Notes: generated by a model from the letters alone, not told the origin. A DNA stretch of 64,000 nt from WLXB01 sp040221475 (GCA_040221475.1 JAVKEJ010000052.1:310001-374000); one strand, 5' to 3'; positions 17,418 through 27,226 are shown, counted from the stretch's first letter. Made by a program: numbers and translations.

Positions 17418-18176
17418 ATGGCCACTCCCAAAACGCGGATCGATCAATTGCTGGTTGATAGAGGCTTGGCAGAGAGTCGCTCAAAAGCCCAAGCTTTGAT
17501 TATGGCTGGGGCTGTTTATTCAGATCAAAAGAAGTTAGATAAACCTGGGCATCAAGTGTCTGTTGAGATCCCATTGACGGTGCGGGCCAAAGACCATCCG
17601 TGGGTTTCACGCGGCGGGCTGAAGTTGGAGCACGGGCTAGAGCACTTTGGTTTTGACCCCACGGGAGAGATCGCCATAGATGTTGGCGCTTCAACAGGCG
17701 GGTTTACGGATGTGCTTCTGCATAATGGCACAGCCAAGGTTTACGCCGTCGATGTTGGTTATGGACAGCTGGACAGTAAGTTACGCTCAGATGAGCGCGT
17801 CATCGTCTTAGAGCGCCTCAATGCTCGCTATCTTACCCAAGAGCACATACCTGAACCTATTGATATTGTGGTCTGTGATGCCAGTTTCATAGGGCTACGC
17901 ACGGTTCTACCGGCGGCTATGAGTCTCACTCAGCCACACGCCAGTTTGATCGCCTTGATCAAGCCGCAGTTTGAAGTCGGCAAAGAGAGAGTCGGCAAAA
18001 AGGGTGTTGTTCGCGACTCAGCGCTGCACGATGAAGTCTGTGACACGATTGCTGAGTGGATGTCTCAGCAACCAGGATGGTCTGTGTGCGGCATAACCGA
18101 AAGCCCCATCACCGGCCCGGAGGGTAACAAAGAATTTCTCATCGGTGCCCGGCGCAATCATGAGGGTTGTATCTAG
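17418..18176 (+). CDS. tlyA: TlyA-family RNA methyltransferase with S4 domain
   Basis: An N-terminal S4 RNA-binding domain (RIDQLLVDRGLAESRSKAQALIMAG) is joined to a Rossmann methyltransferase domain. The SAM site reads IDVGASTGGFTDVLLHNGTAKVYAVDVGYGQL. TlyA proteins 2'-O-methylate 16S and/or 23S rRNA and affect capreomycin sensitivity. The ATG at 17418 is directly preceded by an in-frame TTG; ATG is preferred. Its last four bases overlap the convergent sppA stop. It belongs to the xseB-ispA-dxs transcript by spacing. Confidence 0.9.
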   Translation: MATPKTRIDQLLVDRGLAESRSKAQALIMAGAVYSDQKKLDKPGHQVSVEIPLTVRAKDHPWVSRGGLKLEHGLEHFGFDPTGEIAIDVGASTGGFTDVLLHNGTAKVYAVDVGYGQLDSKLRSDERVIVLERLNARYLTQEHIPEPIDIVVCDASFIGLRTVLPAAMSLTQPHASLIALIKPQFEVGKERVGKKGVVRDSALHDEVCDTIAEWMSQQPGWSVCGITESPITGPEGNKEFLIGARRNHEGCI

Positions 18177-19960
18177 CGAATGATCACTGGGGCGGCGTAC
18201 AGCACGCTTGCTTCGGGACCACGTGTATAGGGTCCTAACCATGTGTTTAAAGTCGCTGAAATTTTCAGCAGGCCCTCAATCGCGCTTCTCAGGCCGAAGG
18301 GAAGAGACCCATTCTCTAGTGCCTCTAATAAGCTTTGCAGCGGGTCTTTCGGCGCTGGATACGGTACCAGGCGCACCAAGTCATCTGTGGTCAGTCCGAT
18401 GGCGACTTTTGTGTGATCAATGGCATCGCTCAGGCCCCCCAAACGATCCACAAGCCCAATACGTTGGGCATCAACGCCACTCCAAACGCGGCCTTTGGCA
18501 ATCGCCCGCATGTCCTCAATAGGCATGTCCCGCCCCGCCGCTGCCTTGGTTGTGAAGTCGTCATAGATGACATCCAAGGTCCGGTTCATGCGGCCCAATT
18601 CAGCTTCATTAAAGTCCCTCGCGATTGTGAAAATATCTCCGTTTTCGCCGTAGGTGAGTGTTGACCAATTGATATCGAGTTTTTCCAGCGTGCCTTCAAA
18701 CACCAGCTTATTGACGATAACGCCAATTGATCCGGTAATCGTTCCGGGTTGGGCAAAAATTGTGTCTGCATCCATTGCGATAAAGTAGCCGCCAGACGCG
18801 GCCGTATTGCCCATAGAGACAATGAAGGGTTTACCCCTCTCTTTTGCACGGATCACTTCGCGCCAAATCGTATCCGACGCCACGTAAGACCCACCCGGGC
18901 TATCCACACGAAGAAGAATAGCATTAATGTCCTCATCCTCTGCCGCGTCACGAATGGCTTTTGCTAAGGTCTCCGCACCAACGCTAGACGCTCCGCTGAA
19001 CGGATTATCATCGGCTTTACCGCGCTGTATCGCGCCAACCGCATGGATAACAGCAACGCTGCGTTCTGCTACGCGACTGTCGCTTGGGTCGGCAAAACTA
19101 AGGTAGCTGCTTATTGAGACGCGTTTGCCGTCTTCGTAATCGTCTTCAAGTTTTTGTTCGAACTCATCCCGGTAGGCGAGGCGGTCAACTAAGTTCCCAC
19201 CCAGTGCTTCTGTTGCAGTGAGCGGTCCATTCGCCATCAGTTGTTCAATCTGATCTGGAGTGACGCCTCGCGACGTTGCAATTCCTGTCACCAGTTGCTC
19301 GAAGATGGAGCCAAACAAAGCGTCAAGCGCTTCTTTGTTTGGCGCAGACATCTCATTGTCGGTCAGGTTTTCAGCAGCGGATTTATATTCATAACGCTGT
19401 AACGCATTGGCACGAATACCAAGGTTATCTAAAAAACCTTTGAGGTAGGGCTGTTCAATAGCCAAGCCTGTGAGGCCGACACCGCCAGAAGGTTGTAGCC
19501 AAATCTCATCAAAAGCACTGGCCAGATAATACGCGACTGTCGCACTACTCAGTTCTCCAAGGGTGTCGGAGTACACCAAGGTCTGTTTGCCGCTGGTTCG
19601 AAACTTAGCCAGTGCATCTCTGATCTCTTGCGTCTGCGCGAGTCCTAAGCTTTGTCCGCTGATGGTTGCGACGACAGCTTTTACTCTGTCATCATCCGCC
19701 GCGCGCCGCAGAGCGATAACGGCATCTTGCAAAGAGGTCTGTGTGGAGACCCCAAAGGTGCTGAAGTCGGCACCACTCCGGCCTTCTGAAAATCCGGCGT
19801 CCAAGTTGAGGCTTAGAATAATTGTATCAGGCGCTTGTTGGGCTTTCTGCGAAAATCCATCTGCATTGAGAAAGAGATAAATCAGCACGCCGATCGACAA
19901 CAAGACAACGAAGCCAAGGCTGGCCAGTATTCCTACAAAAAACTTACCGATGGTGCGCAT
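18173..19960 (-). CDS. sppA: signal peptide peptidase SppA, 67 kDa type
   Basis: This serine protease cleaves leftover signal peptides in the membrane. An N-terminal membrane helix (about residues 8-32) anchors a periplasmic tandem SppA domain. The general-base lysine lies in YEYKSAAENLTD in the first half and the nucleophilic serine in NTAASGGYFIAMDAD in the second, as in the E. coli long form. The oxyanion and binding segment VDSPGGSYVASD is present. At 595 aa it is close to the 618 aa E. coli enzyme. It follows fabI and aroC on the same strand with a gap of about 32 bp. Confidence 0.92.
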   Translation of the reverse strand: MRTIGKFFVGILASLGFVVLLSIGVLIYLFLNADGFSQKAQQAPDTIILSLNLDAGFSEGRSGADFSTFGVSTQTSLQDAVIALRRAADDDRVKAVVATISGQSLGLAQTQEIRDALAKFRTSGKQTLVYSDTLGELSSATVAYYLASAFDEIWLQPSGGVGLTGLAIEQPYLKGFLDNLGIRANALQRYEYKSAAENLTDNEMSAPNKEALDALFGSIFEQLVTGIATSRGVTPDQIEQLMANGPLTATEALGGNLVDRLAYRDEFEQKLEDDYEDGKRVSISSYLSFADPSDSRVAERSVAVIHAVGAIQRGKADDNPFSGASSVGAETLAKAIRDAAEDEDINAILLRVDSPGGSYVASDTIWREVIRAKERGKPFIVSMGNTAASGGYFIAMDADTIFAQPGTITGSIGVIVNKLVFEGTLEKLDINWSTLTYGENGDIFTIARDFNEAELGRMNRTLDVIYDDFTTKAAAGRDMPIEDMRAIAKGRVWSGVDAQRIGLVDRLGGLSDAIDHTKVAIGLTTDDLVRLVPYPAPKDPLQSLLEALENGSLPFGLRSAIEGLLKISATLNTWLGPYTRGPEASVLYAAPVIIR

Positions 19961-19992
19961 AGAATGTATGTCCGTTAGAGGGGCAGGGTGCT

Positions 19993-21078
19993 TTACCCGT
20001 TTTGGGCTTTATGTCTGAGCCAATGATCCGCCAGAACCACGGCCATCATGGCTTCGGCCACGGGCACGCCCCGTATGCCGACACAAGGGTCATGCCGACC
20101 CTTGGTTTGAATGTCGACGTTGTTGCCATGAATATCGACCGTCCTACGCGGCGATAAAATAGAACTGGTTGGTTTAATCGCAAGGCGCGCCACAATAGGT
20201 TGACCAGACGAGATGCCGCCGAGGATGCCCCCGGCTTTGTTGCTCAGGAATTCAACATCACCGGAATCTGTCATGCGCATCTCATCAGCATTCTCTTCGC
20301 CAGACAAGGCTGCAGACTCGAAACCGGCACCGATCTCCACGCCTTTGGCGGCGTTAATGCTCATCAGGGCGGATGTTAAATCGGCATCGAGCTTGCCGTA
20401 AATGGGGGCACCCAACCCTGCGGGAATACCGTCTGCGATAACTTCGATAACAGCCCCGGTCGACGAGCCACGTTTTCGCACACCGTCCAGATAATCTTCC
20501 CAAGCTTTGGCCGCTTTAGCATCCGGGCAGAAAAACGGATTGTTATCGACTTCCGCCCAATCCCAGTTGTCGTGATTGATCTTGTGGGGGCCGATTTGCA
20601 CGAGTGCCCCACGAATGGAGACTTGGTCCCCAAGCGCAGCGCTTAAAATTTTGCGGGCCACAGCCCCTGCGGCAACGCGCATGGCTGTCTCGCGCGCGGA
20701 TGACCGGCCGCCGCCACGATAATCGCGGATGCCATACTTTTTCCAATAAGTGTAATCGGCGTGGCCTGGCCGAAACTTCTCAGCAATATCACCGTAGTCT
20801 TTAGAGCGGGCATCAACATTTTCAATCAGCAGGCCAATTGAAGTCCCCGTGGTGACCCCTTCAAAAACACCGGACAGAATTTTCACCTGATCCGGTTCTT
20901 TACGTTGCGTTGTAAACCGTGAGGTTCCGGGTTTTCGCTTTTCCAGCCAGACTTGAATGTCATCTTCAGTCAGAGGCAGACGCGGTGGCGTCCCGTCAAT
21001 CACACAGCCAATGGCGGGGCCATGGCTTTCACCAAAGGTCGTAAAGCGAAACAGCGTTCCAAAAGTGTTTGCTGACAT
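19993..21078 (-). CDS. aroC: chorismate synthase
   Basis: This FMN-dependent enzyme turns EPSP into chorismate. The three family signatures are visible: GESHGPAIGCVIDGTPP at the N-terminus, YRGGGRSSARETAMRVAAGAVA in the middle and RHDPCVGIRGVPVAEAM at the C-terminus. Length 361 aa is typical. It lies 8 bp after fabI, so the two are probably co-transcribed, and sppA follows. Confidence 0.96.
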   Translation of the reverse strand: MSANTFGTLFRFTTFGESHGPAIGCVIDGTPPRLPLTEDDIQVWLEKRKPGTSRFTTQRKEPDQVKILSGVFEGVTTGTSIGLLIENVDARSKDYGDIAEKFRPGHADYTYWKKYGIRDYRGGGRSSARETAMRVAAGAVARKILSAALGDQVSIRGALVQIGPHKINHDNWDWAEVDNNPFFCPDAKAAKAWEDYLDGVRKRGSSTGAVIEVIADGIPAGLGAPIYGKLDADLTSALMSINAAKGVEIGAGFESAALSGEENADEMRMTDSGDVEFLSNKAGGILGGISSGQPIVARLAIKPTSSILSPRRTVDIHGNNVDIQTKGRHDPCVGIRGVPVAEAMMAVVLADHWLRHKAQNG

Positions 21079-21086
21079 CTTCGGCG

Positions 21087-21926
21087 CTAATCAGTGAGAT
21101 TCGCGCCGTCTAACAGATCGGCTATGTCTTGGGATGATTCTGGGGCCATCATGCCAACCACGTGATACCCACAGTCCACGTGATGGACTTCGCCCGTTAC
21201 GCCGCTCGAGAGGTCACTGAGGAGATAAATACCAGCGCCACCCACATCATCCATCGTCACATTGCGATGCATGGGCGCGTTTAATTCGTTCCACTTCAGA
21301 ATGTACCGGAAGTCGCCAATGCCGGACGCGGCGAGGGTTTTCATTGGGCCAGCCGACATCGCGTTCACACGTATTTTGTCGCGTCCCAGGTCTGTAGCCA
21401 GGTAACGTACACTCGCTTCCAAGGCCGCTTTGGCCACGCCCATCACATTGTAATGAGGCACGACCTTCTCTGCACCATAGTAACTAAGTGTGAGCAAAGA
21501 CCCGCCATCGGGCATTAAAACTGCCGCACGTCGTGAGACGTCTGTGAATGAAAAACAGGATATATCCATGGTTCGCAGGAAATTCTCACGCGTAGTATCA
21601 GCATAGCGGCCTTGCAGCTGTGACTTGTCTGAAAACGCGACGGCATGAACAACAAAGTCGATTTTATCCCAGGTGTTACCTAGTTGCTCAAACAGAGCGT
21701 CCATAGAGTTTTGGTCGGTGACGTCACAGGGCGCGACGAGTTTGGAATTAACGCTGTCCGCCAACGGTCTAACGCGCTTTTCCAACGCATCGCCTTGAAA
21801 TGTAAATGCTAGTTCTGCGCCTTGTTCTGAAGCTTGCCGTGCGATCCCCCATGCAATGGATCGTTCGTTGGCCACTCCCATCACCAAGCCGCGCTTACCA
21901 GAGAGAATCCCGGCCTGCCCGCTCAT
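21087..21926 (-). CDS. fabI: enoyl-[acyl-carrier-protein] reductase (NADH) FabI
   Basis: This short-chain dehydrogenase reduces enoyl-ACP in the last step of fatty acid elongation. The cofactor motif is GVANERSIAWGIAR (residues 17-30). The catalytic pair in the family pattern Y-x6-K is Tyr159 and Lys166 (HYNVMGVAK). Length 279 aa is usual for alphaproteobacteria. It opens a probable fabI-aroC-(sppA) transcript divergent from the YihY gene. Confidence 0.95.
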   Translation of the reverse strand: MSGQAGILSGKRGLVMGVANERSIAWGIARQASEQGAELAFTFQGDALEKRVRPLADSVNSKLVAPCDVTDQNSMDALFEQLGNTWDKIDFVVHAVAFSDKSQLQGRYADTTRENFLRTMDISCFSFTDVSRRAAVLMPDGGSLLTLSYYGAEKVVPHYNVMGVAKAALEASVRYLATDLGRDKIRVNAMSAGPMKTLAASGIGDFRYILKWNELNAPMHRNVTMDDVGGAGIYLLSDLSSGVTGEVHHVDCGYHVVGMMAPESSQDIADLLDGANLTD

Positions 21927-22028
21927 ATGACGTCCTATGTTCTGTAGTCAAAAACGTGTTAGATTTCGCCTACTTGCGCAGGTCTAGGGCATCCTACACC
22001 ACTGACCACTAAGGGCAAGACTGACGCT

Positions 22029-23336
22029 ATGACGGAGGCTCGTATTTCTGCTGATCCAAGCCAGATTCCTGAACATCTTCTTAATGCTGCTCGTCGGGGG
22101 GTACGTTTCGCGCGTTTCGTTGTTGGGCGTATGAAAGAAGATCAGGTCAATCGCGTTGCAGCGTCACTCAGCTATACGTCTACTTTGGCTCTGGTGCCGG
22201 CGCTCTCTCTGGCTCTGGCGATTTTAGCGGCCTTTCCGGCTTTTGAAGGCGTGCGAGACTCAGTCCTTGATTTGGTGTTGCGCAACTTTATTCCGGATAC
22301 CGGCATGCGGATGAACGAGGCTTTAGAAACGTTTATCTCTGCTGCCGCAGAGCTCACAACCATTGGTATTGTAGGGTTGATTGTCACGTCTGTGCTCCTC
22401 CTCCTGACAATTGAAAGTGCTTTTAACCGTATCTTTCGGGTGATACGGCCAAGGCCATTTATGGCCCGGATTATTGTATTTTGGACGCTCATCACGATTA
22501 GCCCGTTGCTCGTCGGCCTCAGTTTTTCCTTGTCTGGTTATTTCTTGACCTTACGCACGATGTTTGGAGGGGAAGAACCGGGCGCTGTATCTGTCCTTCT
22601 TGGAGCAGCGATGCCGACGGTGTTGTCTGCGGTTGCATTTACCCTGATTTATACCATGGTGCCCAACCGGCGGGTTCGTTTGGCCGACGCTGTCATTGGC
22701 GGTGTTATGGCCGCTTTGCTATTTGCGCTTTTGCGGTATGGTTTTTCATCGTTTGTCGCAGGTATGCCAACCTACCAGGCCATCTATGGCGCTGTCGCGG
22801 CCGTGCCGGTTTTTCTGATTTGGTTGTTCCTGTCCTGGAACGTCATTCTCGCTGGAGCCGTTATATCTGCCGCTTTACCTGATTGGCGCCGCGCCGAACA
22901 CGAGCGCGCAACCGGTCCTGGCGGTCGTTTGGCCTTGGCTGTTGATGTGCTGTCCGCGTTGTATGATATCGCCGGGTCAGGAACGGGTGTTGTTCAAAGT
23001 GCGCTTCGAGACGATGTGGAAGTCAAAGAAGCGGCCTTAATTCCGGTCTTAGAAGAATTGCGCGCAGGCGGCTTCATTGTCTTCGGGGATGACAGTGTGT
23101 GGCGTCTTGGCCGCGATCTCAACCGCACAGCAGTTTCCGATCTGGTGCATCTGCTTGGTTATGGGGTGCCTGTGACACCAAAGCTTATCGGTAAGTCTGA
23201 GGCTGTATCACGTTTGAGCACTTTAATGGCTGAAGCGCAAAAGACGGAAAACGATATTCTCAGTCAATCCATAGCCTCTTTGTTTGAGCAGCCACCCGCA
23301 TCTGACTCTAATGCCTCAGATGCGCCGGAAACATAA
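22029..23336 (+). CDS. YihY/BrkB-family inner membrane protein
   Basis: The N-terminal 290 residues hold about six membrane segments of the YihY/BrkB family. The early motif is DQVNRVAASLSYTSTLALVPALSLAL; later blocks are YTMVPNRRVRLADAVIGGV and YGAVAAVPVFLIWLFLSWNVILAGA. The last 130 residues are soluble and resemble a winged-helix segment (EELRAGGFIVFGDDSVWRLGRDL). The family was once misnamed ribonuclease BN; its real function is unclear, with transport or envelope roles suggested. Length 435 aa matches the long, tail-carrying form. Confidence 0.87.
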   Translation: MTEARISADPSQIPEHLLNAARRGVRFARFVVGRMKEDQVNRVAASLSYTSTLALVPALSLALAILAAFPAFEGVRDSVLDLVLRNFIPDTGMRMNEALETFISAAAELTTIGIVGLIVTSVLLLLTIESAFNRIFRVIRPRPFMARIIVFWTLITISPLLVGLSFSLSGYFLTLRTMFGGEEPGAVSVLLGAAMPTVLSAVAFTLIYTMVPNRRVRLADAVIGGVMAALLFALLRYGFSSFVAGMPTYQAIYGAVAAVPVFLIWLFLSWNVILAGAVISAALPDWRRAEHERATGPGGRLALAVDVLSALYDIAGSGTGVVQSALRDDVEVKEAALIPVLEELRAGGFIVFGDDSVWRLGRDLNRTAVSDLVHLLGYGVPVTPKLIGKSEAVSRLSTLMAEAQKTENDILSQSIASLFEQPPASDSNASDAPET

Positions 23337-23388
23337 AACGTCGACCCAGTCATGTCGCCGTTATGAATAGTAAACTTATCGACCTTGG

Positions 23389-23880
23389 TTATTGGCTGAC
23401 GATCTGCCAGCTGCCGTCTTCTTGACGACAAGCTGTGCCATACCCTTTTTGCTGTTCGCCGTCGACCGTCACTTCAGTTTGGAATTCCCGGCAATACCGG
23501 CCTGAGTCGGTGTAACCATCTCGCACGGGTGTAACATTGCCGGAGTTACCGCTGTCCACATTGTTCCAAACAATGGTTTCGCCTATGGGAGCGTTGTAGG
23601 CATAGCGTTGCGCATCGGCGGCTTTCATCCGGTCAAGTTCGTCCATGTTCCGACCAATTTTGTTGCCGACCGCAGCGCCAAGCATTGTGCCGGCAGCCGT
23701 CGCTATAATTTGGCCATCACCAGACCCAATGGATGATCCAGCCCAGGCACCGGCGGCGGCACCGAGCAGAGTGCCCAGCGTTTCGTTTTGATTGCTGCCA
23801 TCCGCCGCACAGCCGCTCAGGGCAAGTGAAGCGGCGATGATAGCTGCTGATACGTAGGTTTTAGGAGTTGCTCTGGTCAT
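23389..23880 (-). CDS. glycine-zipper lipoprotein (17 kDa surface antigen type)
   Basis: A signal peptide ends in a lipobox (SLALSGCAADG), so this is an outer-membrane or periplasmic lipoprotein. A glycine zipper follows (LGTLLGAAAGAWAGSSIGSGDGQIIATAAG... GAAVGNKIGRNMD), then a beta-rich tail with CREFQTEVTVDGEQQKGYGTACRQEDGSW. The same C-terminal pattern occurs in rickettsial 17 kDa antigens and RcnB/SlyB-like proteins. The two tail cysteines probably pair. Function in envelope stability is inferred from the family. Confidence 0.82.
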   Translation of the reverse strand: MTRATPKTYVSAAIIAASLALSGCAADGSNQNETLGTLLGAAAGAWAGSSIGSGDGQIIATAAGTMLGAAVGNKIGRNMDELDRMKAADAQRYAYNAPIGETIVWNNVDSGNSGNVTPVRDGYTDSGRYCREFQTEVTVDGEQQKGYGTACRQEDGSWQIVSQ

Positions 23881-24064
23881 GGCGATATCCTGTTATTTTC
23901 TATAAGTTCCAATTGAGTGCAATAATTGGCTCACATTCTATAAACGCATTTCAATGAGAAAAGGTGGCAAAATAAGGGCATTCACGTTGGTTGGAGTTGA
24001 CATATTCGTGATCACAGACCACACCAGATTTCCCATATTTGGCTCAAATAATAGGTTAGAAAAG

Positions 24065-24667
24065 ATGCCAAACGCAGCGCTTATCCCAAAGGTTGATAAC
24101 CCCATAGCCTTGTTTGAGGCATGGTTTAAGGAGGCTCAAGGCACTGAATTGAATGACCCAGATGCAATGGCTTTGGCAACGGCGTCTCCGGAGGGCGTGC
24201 CATCCCTGCGCATGGTTCTTTTGAAGGGGTTGGAGCCTGGGGGATTTTCTTTTTATACCAATAAGGAAAGCCGTAAGGGCCAACAAATCGCGGTGAACGC
24301 CAACGCGGCGCTTTGCTTCCACTGGAAGTCACTGCGCCGTCAGGTCAGGGTTGAAGGCATGCTCACTGAAGTCAGTGCCGAGAAAGCAGATGCCTATTTT
24401 GCCAGTCGTTCCCGTGAAAGCCAGATTGGGGCTTGGGCGTCTGATCAGTCTCGTCCCTTGGAGGACCGCGAGACGTTTATGGATCGAGTTGAGAGTGAGT
24501 CTCAACGTTTTAATAATAAAGACGTTCCGAGGCCACCTCATTGGTCGGGATTTCAGCTCAGTCCTGTTATGATCGAATTCTGGCTCGATCAGCCACATCG
24601 CATGCATGACCGGCTTGTTTATTTCAAAGAGGGACAAGGGTGGAGAACGGAACGCCAATACCCGTAA
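24065..24667 (+). CDS. pdxH: pyridoxamine 5'-phosphate oxidase
   Basis: This FMN enzyme oxidises PNP or PMP to pyridoxal 5'-phosphate. Family blocks are PDAMALATASPEGVPSLRMV, GFSFYTNKESRKGQQ, CFHWKSLRRQVRVEG and the C-terminal VMIEFWLDQPHRMHDR. The ATG at 24065 gives about 200 aa, the expected size. The frame stays open upstream to 23954, adding 37 unrelated residues that I reject. The cation transporter gene starts 20 bp after its stop. Confidence 0.94.
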   Translation: MPNAALIPKVDNPIALFEAWFKEAQGTELNDPDAMALATASPEGVPSLRMVLLKGLEPGGFSFYTNKESRKGQQIAVNANAALCFHWKSLRRQVRVEGMLTEVSAEKADAYFASRSRESQIGAWASDQSRPLEDRETFMDRVESESQRFNNKDVPRPPHWSGFQLSPVMIEFWLDQPHRMHDRLVYFKEGQGWRTERQYP

Positions 24668-24686
24668 AGCTCTACTCACAAACGCT

Positions 24687-25625
24687 ATGCCACACGACTC
24701 TCTGACTGCTGCAGCTCTCATAACGCCGCCCTCCAGGCTGATGCGTTTCGCGACTTATGCGGCTGTTGCTACGGCGCTGATGCTCATAGTTGTGAAAACG
24801 GCGGCTTTCCTGCTGACCAATTCCGTCGCACTGCTGTCGAGTCTGATGGACTCTCTGCTTGATCTCATCGCGTCTTTGGTCAATTTATGGGCCGTTGGTC
24901 ATGCGCTGACTCCGGCTGACAAAGAGCACCGATTCGGACACGGTAAAGCCGAGCCGCTTTCTGGTTTGGCGCAATCTGCTTTTGTCGCGGGCTCTGCCGT
25001 TTTGCTATTGGTCGAGGCGGCCTCCCGCATCAACAAAGACAATCAGGTTGTCGCGGGAGAAATAGGGATAGGCGTGATGGTCTTTACCATCATCGTCACG
25101 CTGGTCTTAGTCATGTTTCAAAAGTTCGTTGTTAAGCGTACAGGCTCGGTCGCAATTTCAGCGGACTCTATGCACTATACGGGTGATCTTCTTTTAAACC
25201 TGAGTGTCATCATCGCATTGCTGCTCACGACGTACGGCGGTATGACTTGGGCTGACCCCGTGTTCGCTATTGGCATTGCGATATTCCTGCTTTTAAATTC
25301 GTCGAAGATTGCGCGCCGTTCCATTGCGGTTCTGATGGATCACGAGCTGCCAGAAGAGAAACGCCAAGCCATTAAAGCCATCGCGCTTAAGCATCCCAAA
25401 GTGCGCGATGTCCATGAATTGCGAACCCGCTCCTCGGGTTTGCAAACCTTTATCCAGATGCACATGGTCTTAGATCCAAAGCTGTCATTGTTGGAAGCGC
25501 ATCGTATTGCCGACGAAGTTGAAATGGCATTGATGGCGGATTACCCGGGCGCTGATATCATTATTCACCAAGACCCTGAGGGGGTTGAGGAGTATCATCC
25601 CCCCGTTGGTTCTACGCTGGTTTGA
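24687..25625 (+). CDS. fieF: cation diffusion facilitator transporter (FieF-like)
   Basis: This proton-coupled metal exporter for zinc or ferrous iron has six membrane helices and a C-terminal cytosolic ferredoxin-like domain. The metal site has Asp pairs in SSLMDSLLD and SMHYTGDLLLN, the Asp-x3-Asp plus His-x3-Asp pattern of FieF/YiiP. HRFGHGKAEPLSGLAQ is the conserved loop. The C-terminal domain includes VHELRTRSSG and HMVLDPKLSLLEAH. The ATG at 24687 gives 313 aa; an upstream in-frame ATG would overlap pdxH. Zinc versus iron preference is not decided. Confidence 0.9.
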   Translation: MPHDSLTAAALITPPSRLMRFATYAAVATALMLIVVKTAAFLLTNSVALLSSLMDSLLDLIASLVNLWAVGHALTPADKEHRFGHGKAEPLSGLAQSAFVAGSAVLLLVEAASRINKDNQVVAGEIGIGVMVFTIIVTLVLVMFQKFVVKRTGSVAISADSMHYTGDLLLNLSVIIALLLTTYGGMTWADPVFAIGIAIFLLLNSSKIARRSIAVLMDHELPEEKRQAIKAIALKHPKVRDVHELRTRSSGLQTFIQMHMVLDPKLSLLEAHRIADEVEMALMADYPGADIIIHQDPEGVEEYHPPVGSTLV

Positions 25626-25720
25626 TCACTTCAGACCCCTATCACGACTGTAGCCTGAGAGCGTGCCGGCTGCTAACCTCTGGCATCTGAATTGAGTCCG
25701 AACAAAGGGATTTAGGTCTC

Positions 25721-26596
25721 ATGTCTGCTGTCAAAAGTATTCTTGCTGCCATTGCTGATCCAGACTCTGGGCGTGCATGTTTGCACACCGCTTTGCGTCT
25801 CGGGCAACAACTCAACTGCCATGTTGATGCTTTGCACGTGCTGGCTGACCCAACAACCGCTCTTCCCCTCGTTGGTGAAGCTATGTCCGGTGCCATGGTG
25901 GATGAAATGATGGGCGTTGCAGAGCGCGAAGCTGACCACCGTGCCAAACAGACCCGCGCGATGTTTGACGACATGACCCAAGGCATGCTGGTAACGGATA
26001 CAATTGGTCCAATCGACCGCTTTGGCGTCAGTTGGATGCAAGAGGCGGGTGTCGAAGAGCAAGTTGTCGCGCTCAGAGGGTGCCGTGCAGACCTGATTGT
26101 TGTGGACCGGCCAAAAGTAGACAATGAAACCTCCGCCTTGATGACCTTGAATGCGGCGTTGATGCAGAGCGGACGAGCCGTGGTTGCGGCTCCACCGCTA
26201 CCAGACGAGGGGGCGCCTCCGTCTGGCCCGATTGAGCGCATTGCTGTGTTCTGGAATGGCAGCACCGAAGCCACGCGCGCGGTGCAAGCAGCTGTGCCGC
26301 TGCTGGCTTCAGCCAAAGAAGTGACAGTATTGCGGGTCGAAGAAGAAGAGTGGTACGCGGGCACTGAGGACTTAGACGTCCATCTCACCCGTCATGGCGT
26401 TAAAACCGTAATCTCTAAGGTGTTACCACGGGAAGTTAGAACAGGCCGGTCTCTGTTGTTTGCGGCCAAAGACTGTGGGGCCGACATGATGGTGATGGGC
26501 GCATATACCCGGTCGAAATTGCGACAACTGATGCTCGGTAGTGTGACCGGCTATGTGATGGAAGAAGCCATCTTGCCTGTTCTCATGAGTCACTAA
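25721..26596 (+). CDS. tandem universal stress protein (UspA x2)
   Basis: Two Usp folds are fused. The first begins KSILAAIADPDSGRACLHTALRLGQQL. The second begins IERIAVFWNGSTEATRAVQAAVPLLASAKEVTVLRV and ends in GADMMVMGAYTRSKLRQLMLGSVTGYVM. The second half keeps the G-x2-G-x9-G-[ST]-like nucleotide loop only partly (MGAYTRSKLRQLMLGSVT), as in other alphaproteobacterial tandem Usps. The ribosome site AAAGGGA precedes ATG. It is probably cytosolic and stress induced. Its last four bases overlap the convergent SRAP gene. Confidence 0.85.
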   Translation: MSAVKSILAAIADPDSGRACLHTALRLGQQLNCHVDALHVLADPTTALPLVGEAMSGAMVDEMMGVAEREADHRAKQTRAMFDDMTQGMLVTDTIGPIDRFGVSWMQEAGVEEQVVALRGCRADLIVVDRPKVDNETSALMTLNAALMQSGRAVVAAPPLPDEGAPPSGPIERIAVFWNGSTEATRAVQAAVPLLASAKEVTVLRVEEEEWYAGTEDLDVHLTRHGVKTVISKVLPREVRTGRSLLFAAKDCGADMMVMGAYTRSKLRQLMLGSVTGYVMEEAILPVLMSH

Positions 26597-27189
26597 TCAA
26601 AAAGGCTGTGTTGCGCGGGTGGTTTAGGCTCTTGTTCAGAAATTTCAAATGGGCCTTTATAGGGCTTAAGCAAAGCGGCTAGTTGTCGAAAATCAAGGTC
26701 AGGGTTTAGCCATTCTTCCTCGCTGTCTGGGTTCAAAATGACGGGCATACGATTGTGAATATGCGCGACCGCACTGTCAGGCGCGCAGGTCAAAATGACA
26801 AACCGGTCTTCTGACTGAAACCCCGCCATCGCAAATAACGGCTGATCTGCTAACCCAATATGCGTTTTTATCTTCGCGCGATCTGTTTTGCGCCACTCGT
26901 AGTAGCCGCTGGCCGGAACAAGTACCCGGCGATTTAATAAGGGCGCGAAGGTTGGCTTGTCGGGCGCTGTCTCAGACCGGGCATTGATCACCGGAGCAGG
27001 TTGCCACGACACCTTCAACCCCCAGGGCAGGATAGCGGGAGTGTTGTCTTGAGCGACAGTCAACGCGAGGTCGGTCGGTCGAATATCGTTGGCGGCGATG
27101 CGGGTCAGAACTTCATGCGCGGTGAGGCTCAAACCAAAGCGCGCGAGGATGTCCTCGGGAGGAGCGAGTAATCTATAGCGGGAACACAC
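26593..27189 (-). CDS. SRAP-family abasic-site protein (YedK/HMCES-like)
   Basis: The protein begins MCSRYRLL, and Cys2 is the residue that forms a thiazolidine link with abasic sites in single-stranded DNA. Other conserved parts are NDIRPTDLALTV, NARSETAPDKP, VPASGYYEWRK (with the active glutamate) and HNRMPVIL with the catalytic histidine. Length 198 aa is slightly short of E. coli YedK (222). It shields abasic sites during replication. No SOS box was looked for successfully. Confidence 0.9.
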   Translation of the reverse strand: MCSRYRLLAPPEDILARFGLSLTAHEVLTRIAANDIRPTDLALTVAQDNTPAILPWGLKVSWQPAPVINARSETAPDKPTFAPLLNRRVLVPASGYYEWRKTDRAKIKTHIGLADQPLFAMAGFQSEDRFVILTCAPDSAVAHIHNRMPVILNPDSEEEWLNPDLDFRQLAALLKPYKGPFEISEQEPKPPAQHSLFD

Positions 27190-27226
27190 GTGCTAACAGC
27201 CCAATCAGAATCTGATGGAACTGGTA

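Noticed and set aside
23954..24064. N-terminal extension of pdxH
   Set aside because: The added 37 residues do not look like the PNPOx N-terminus, and the ATG at 24065 gives the expected length.
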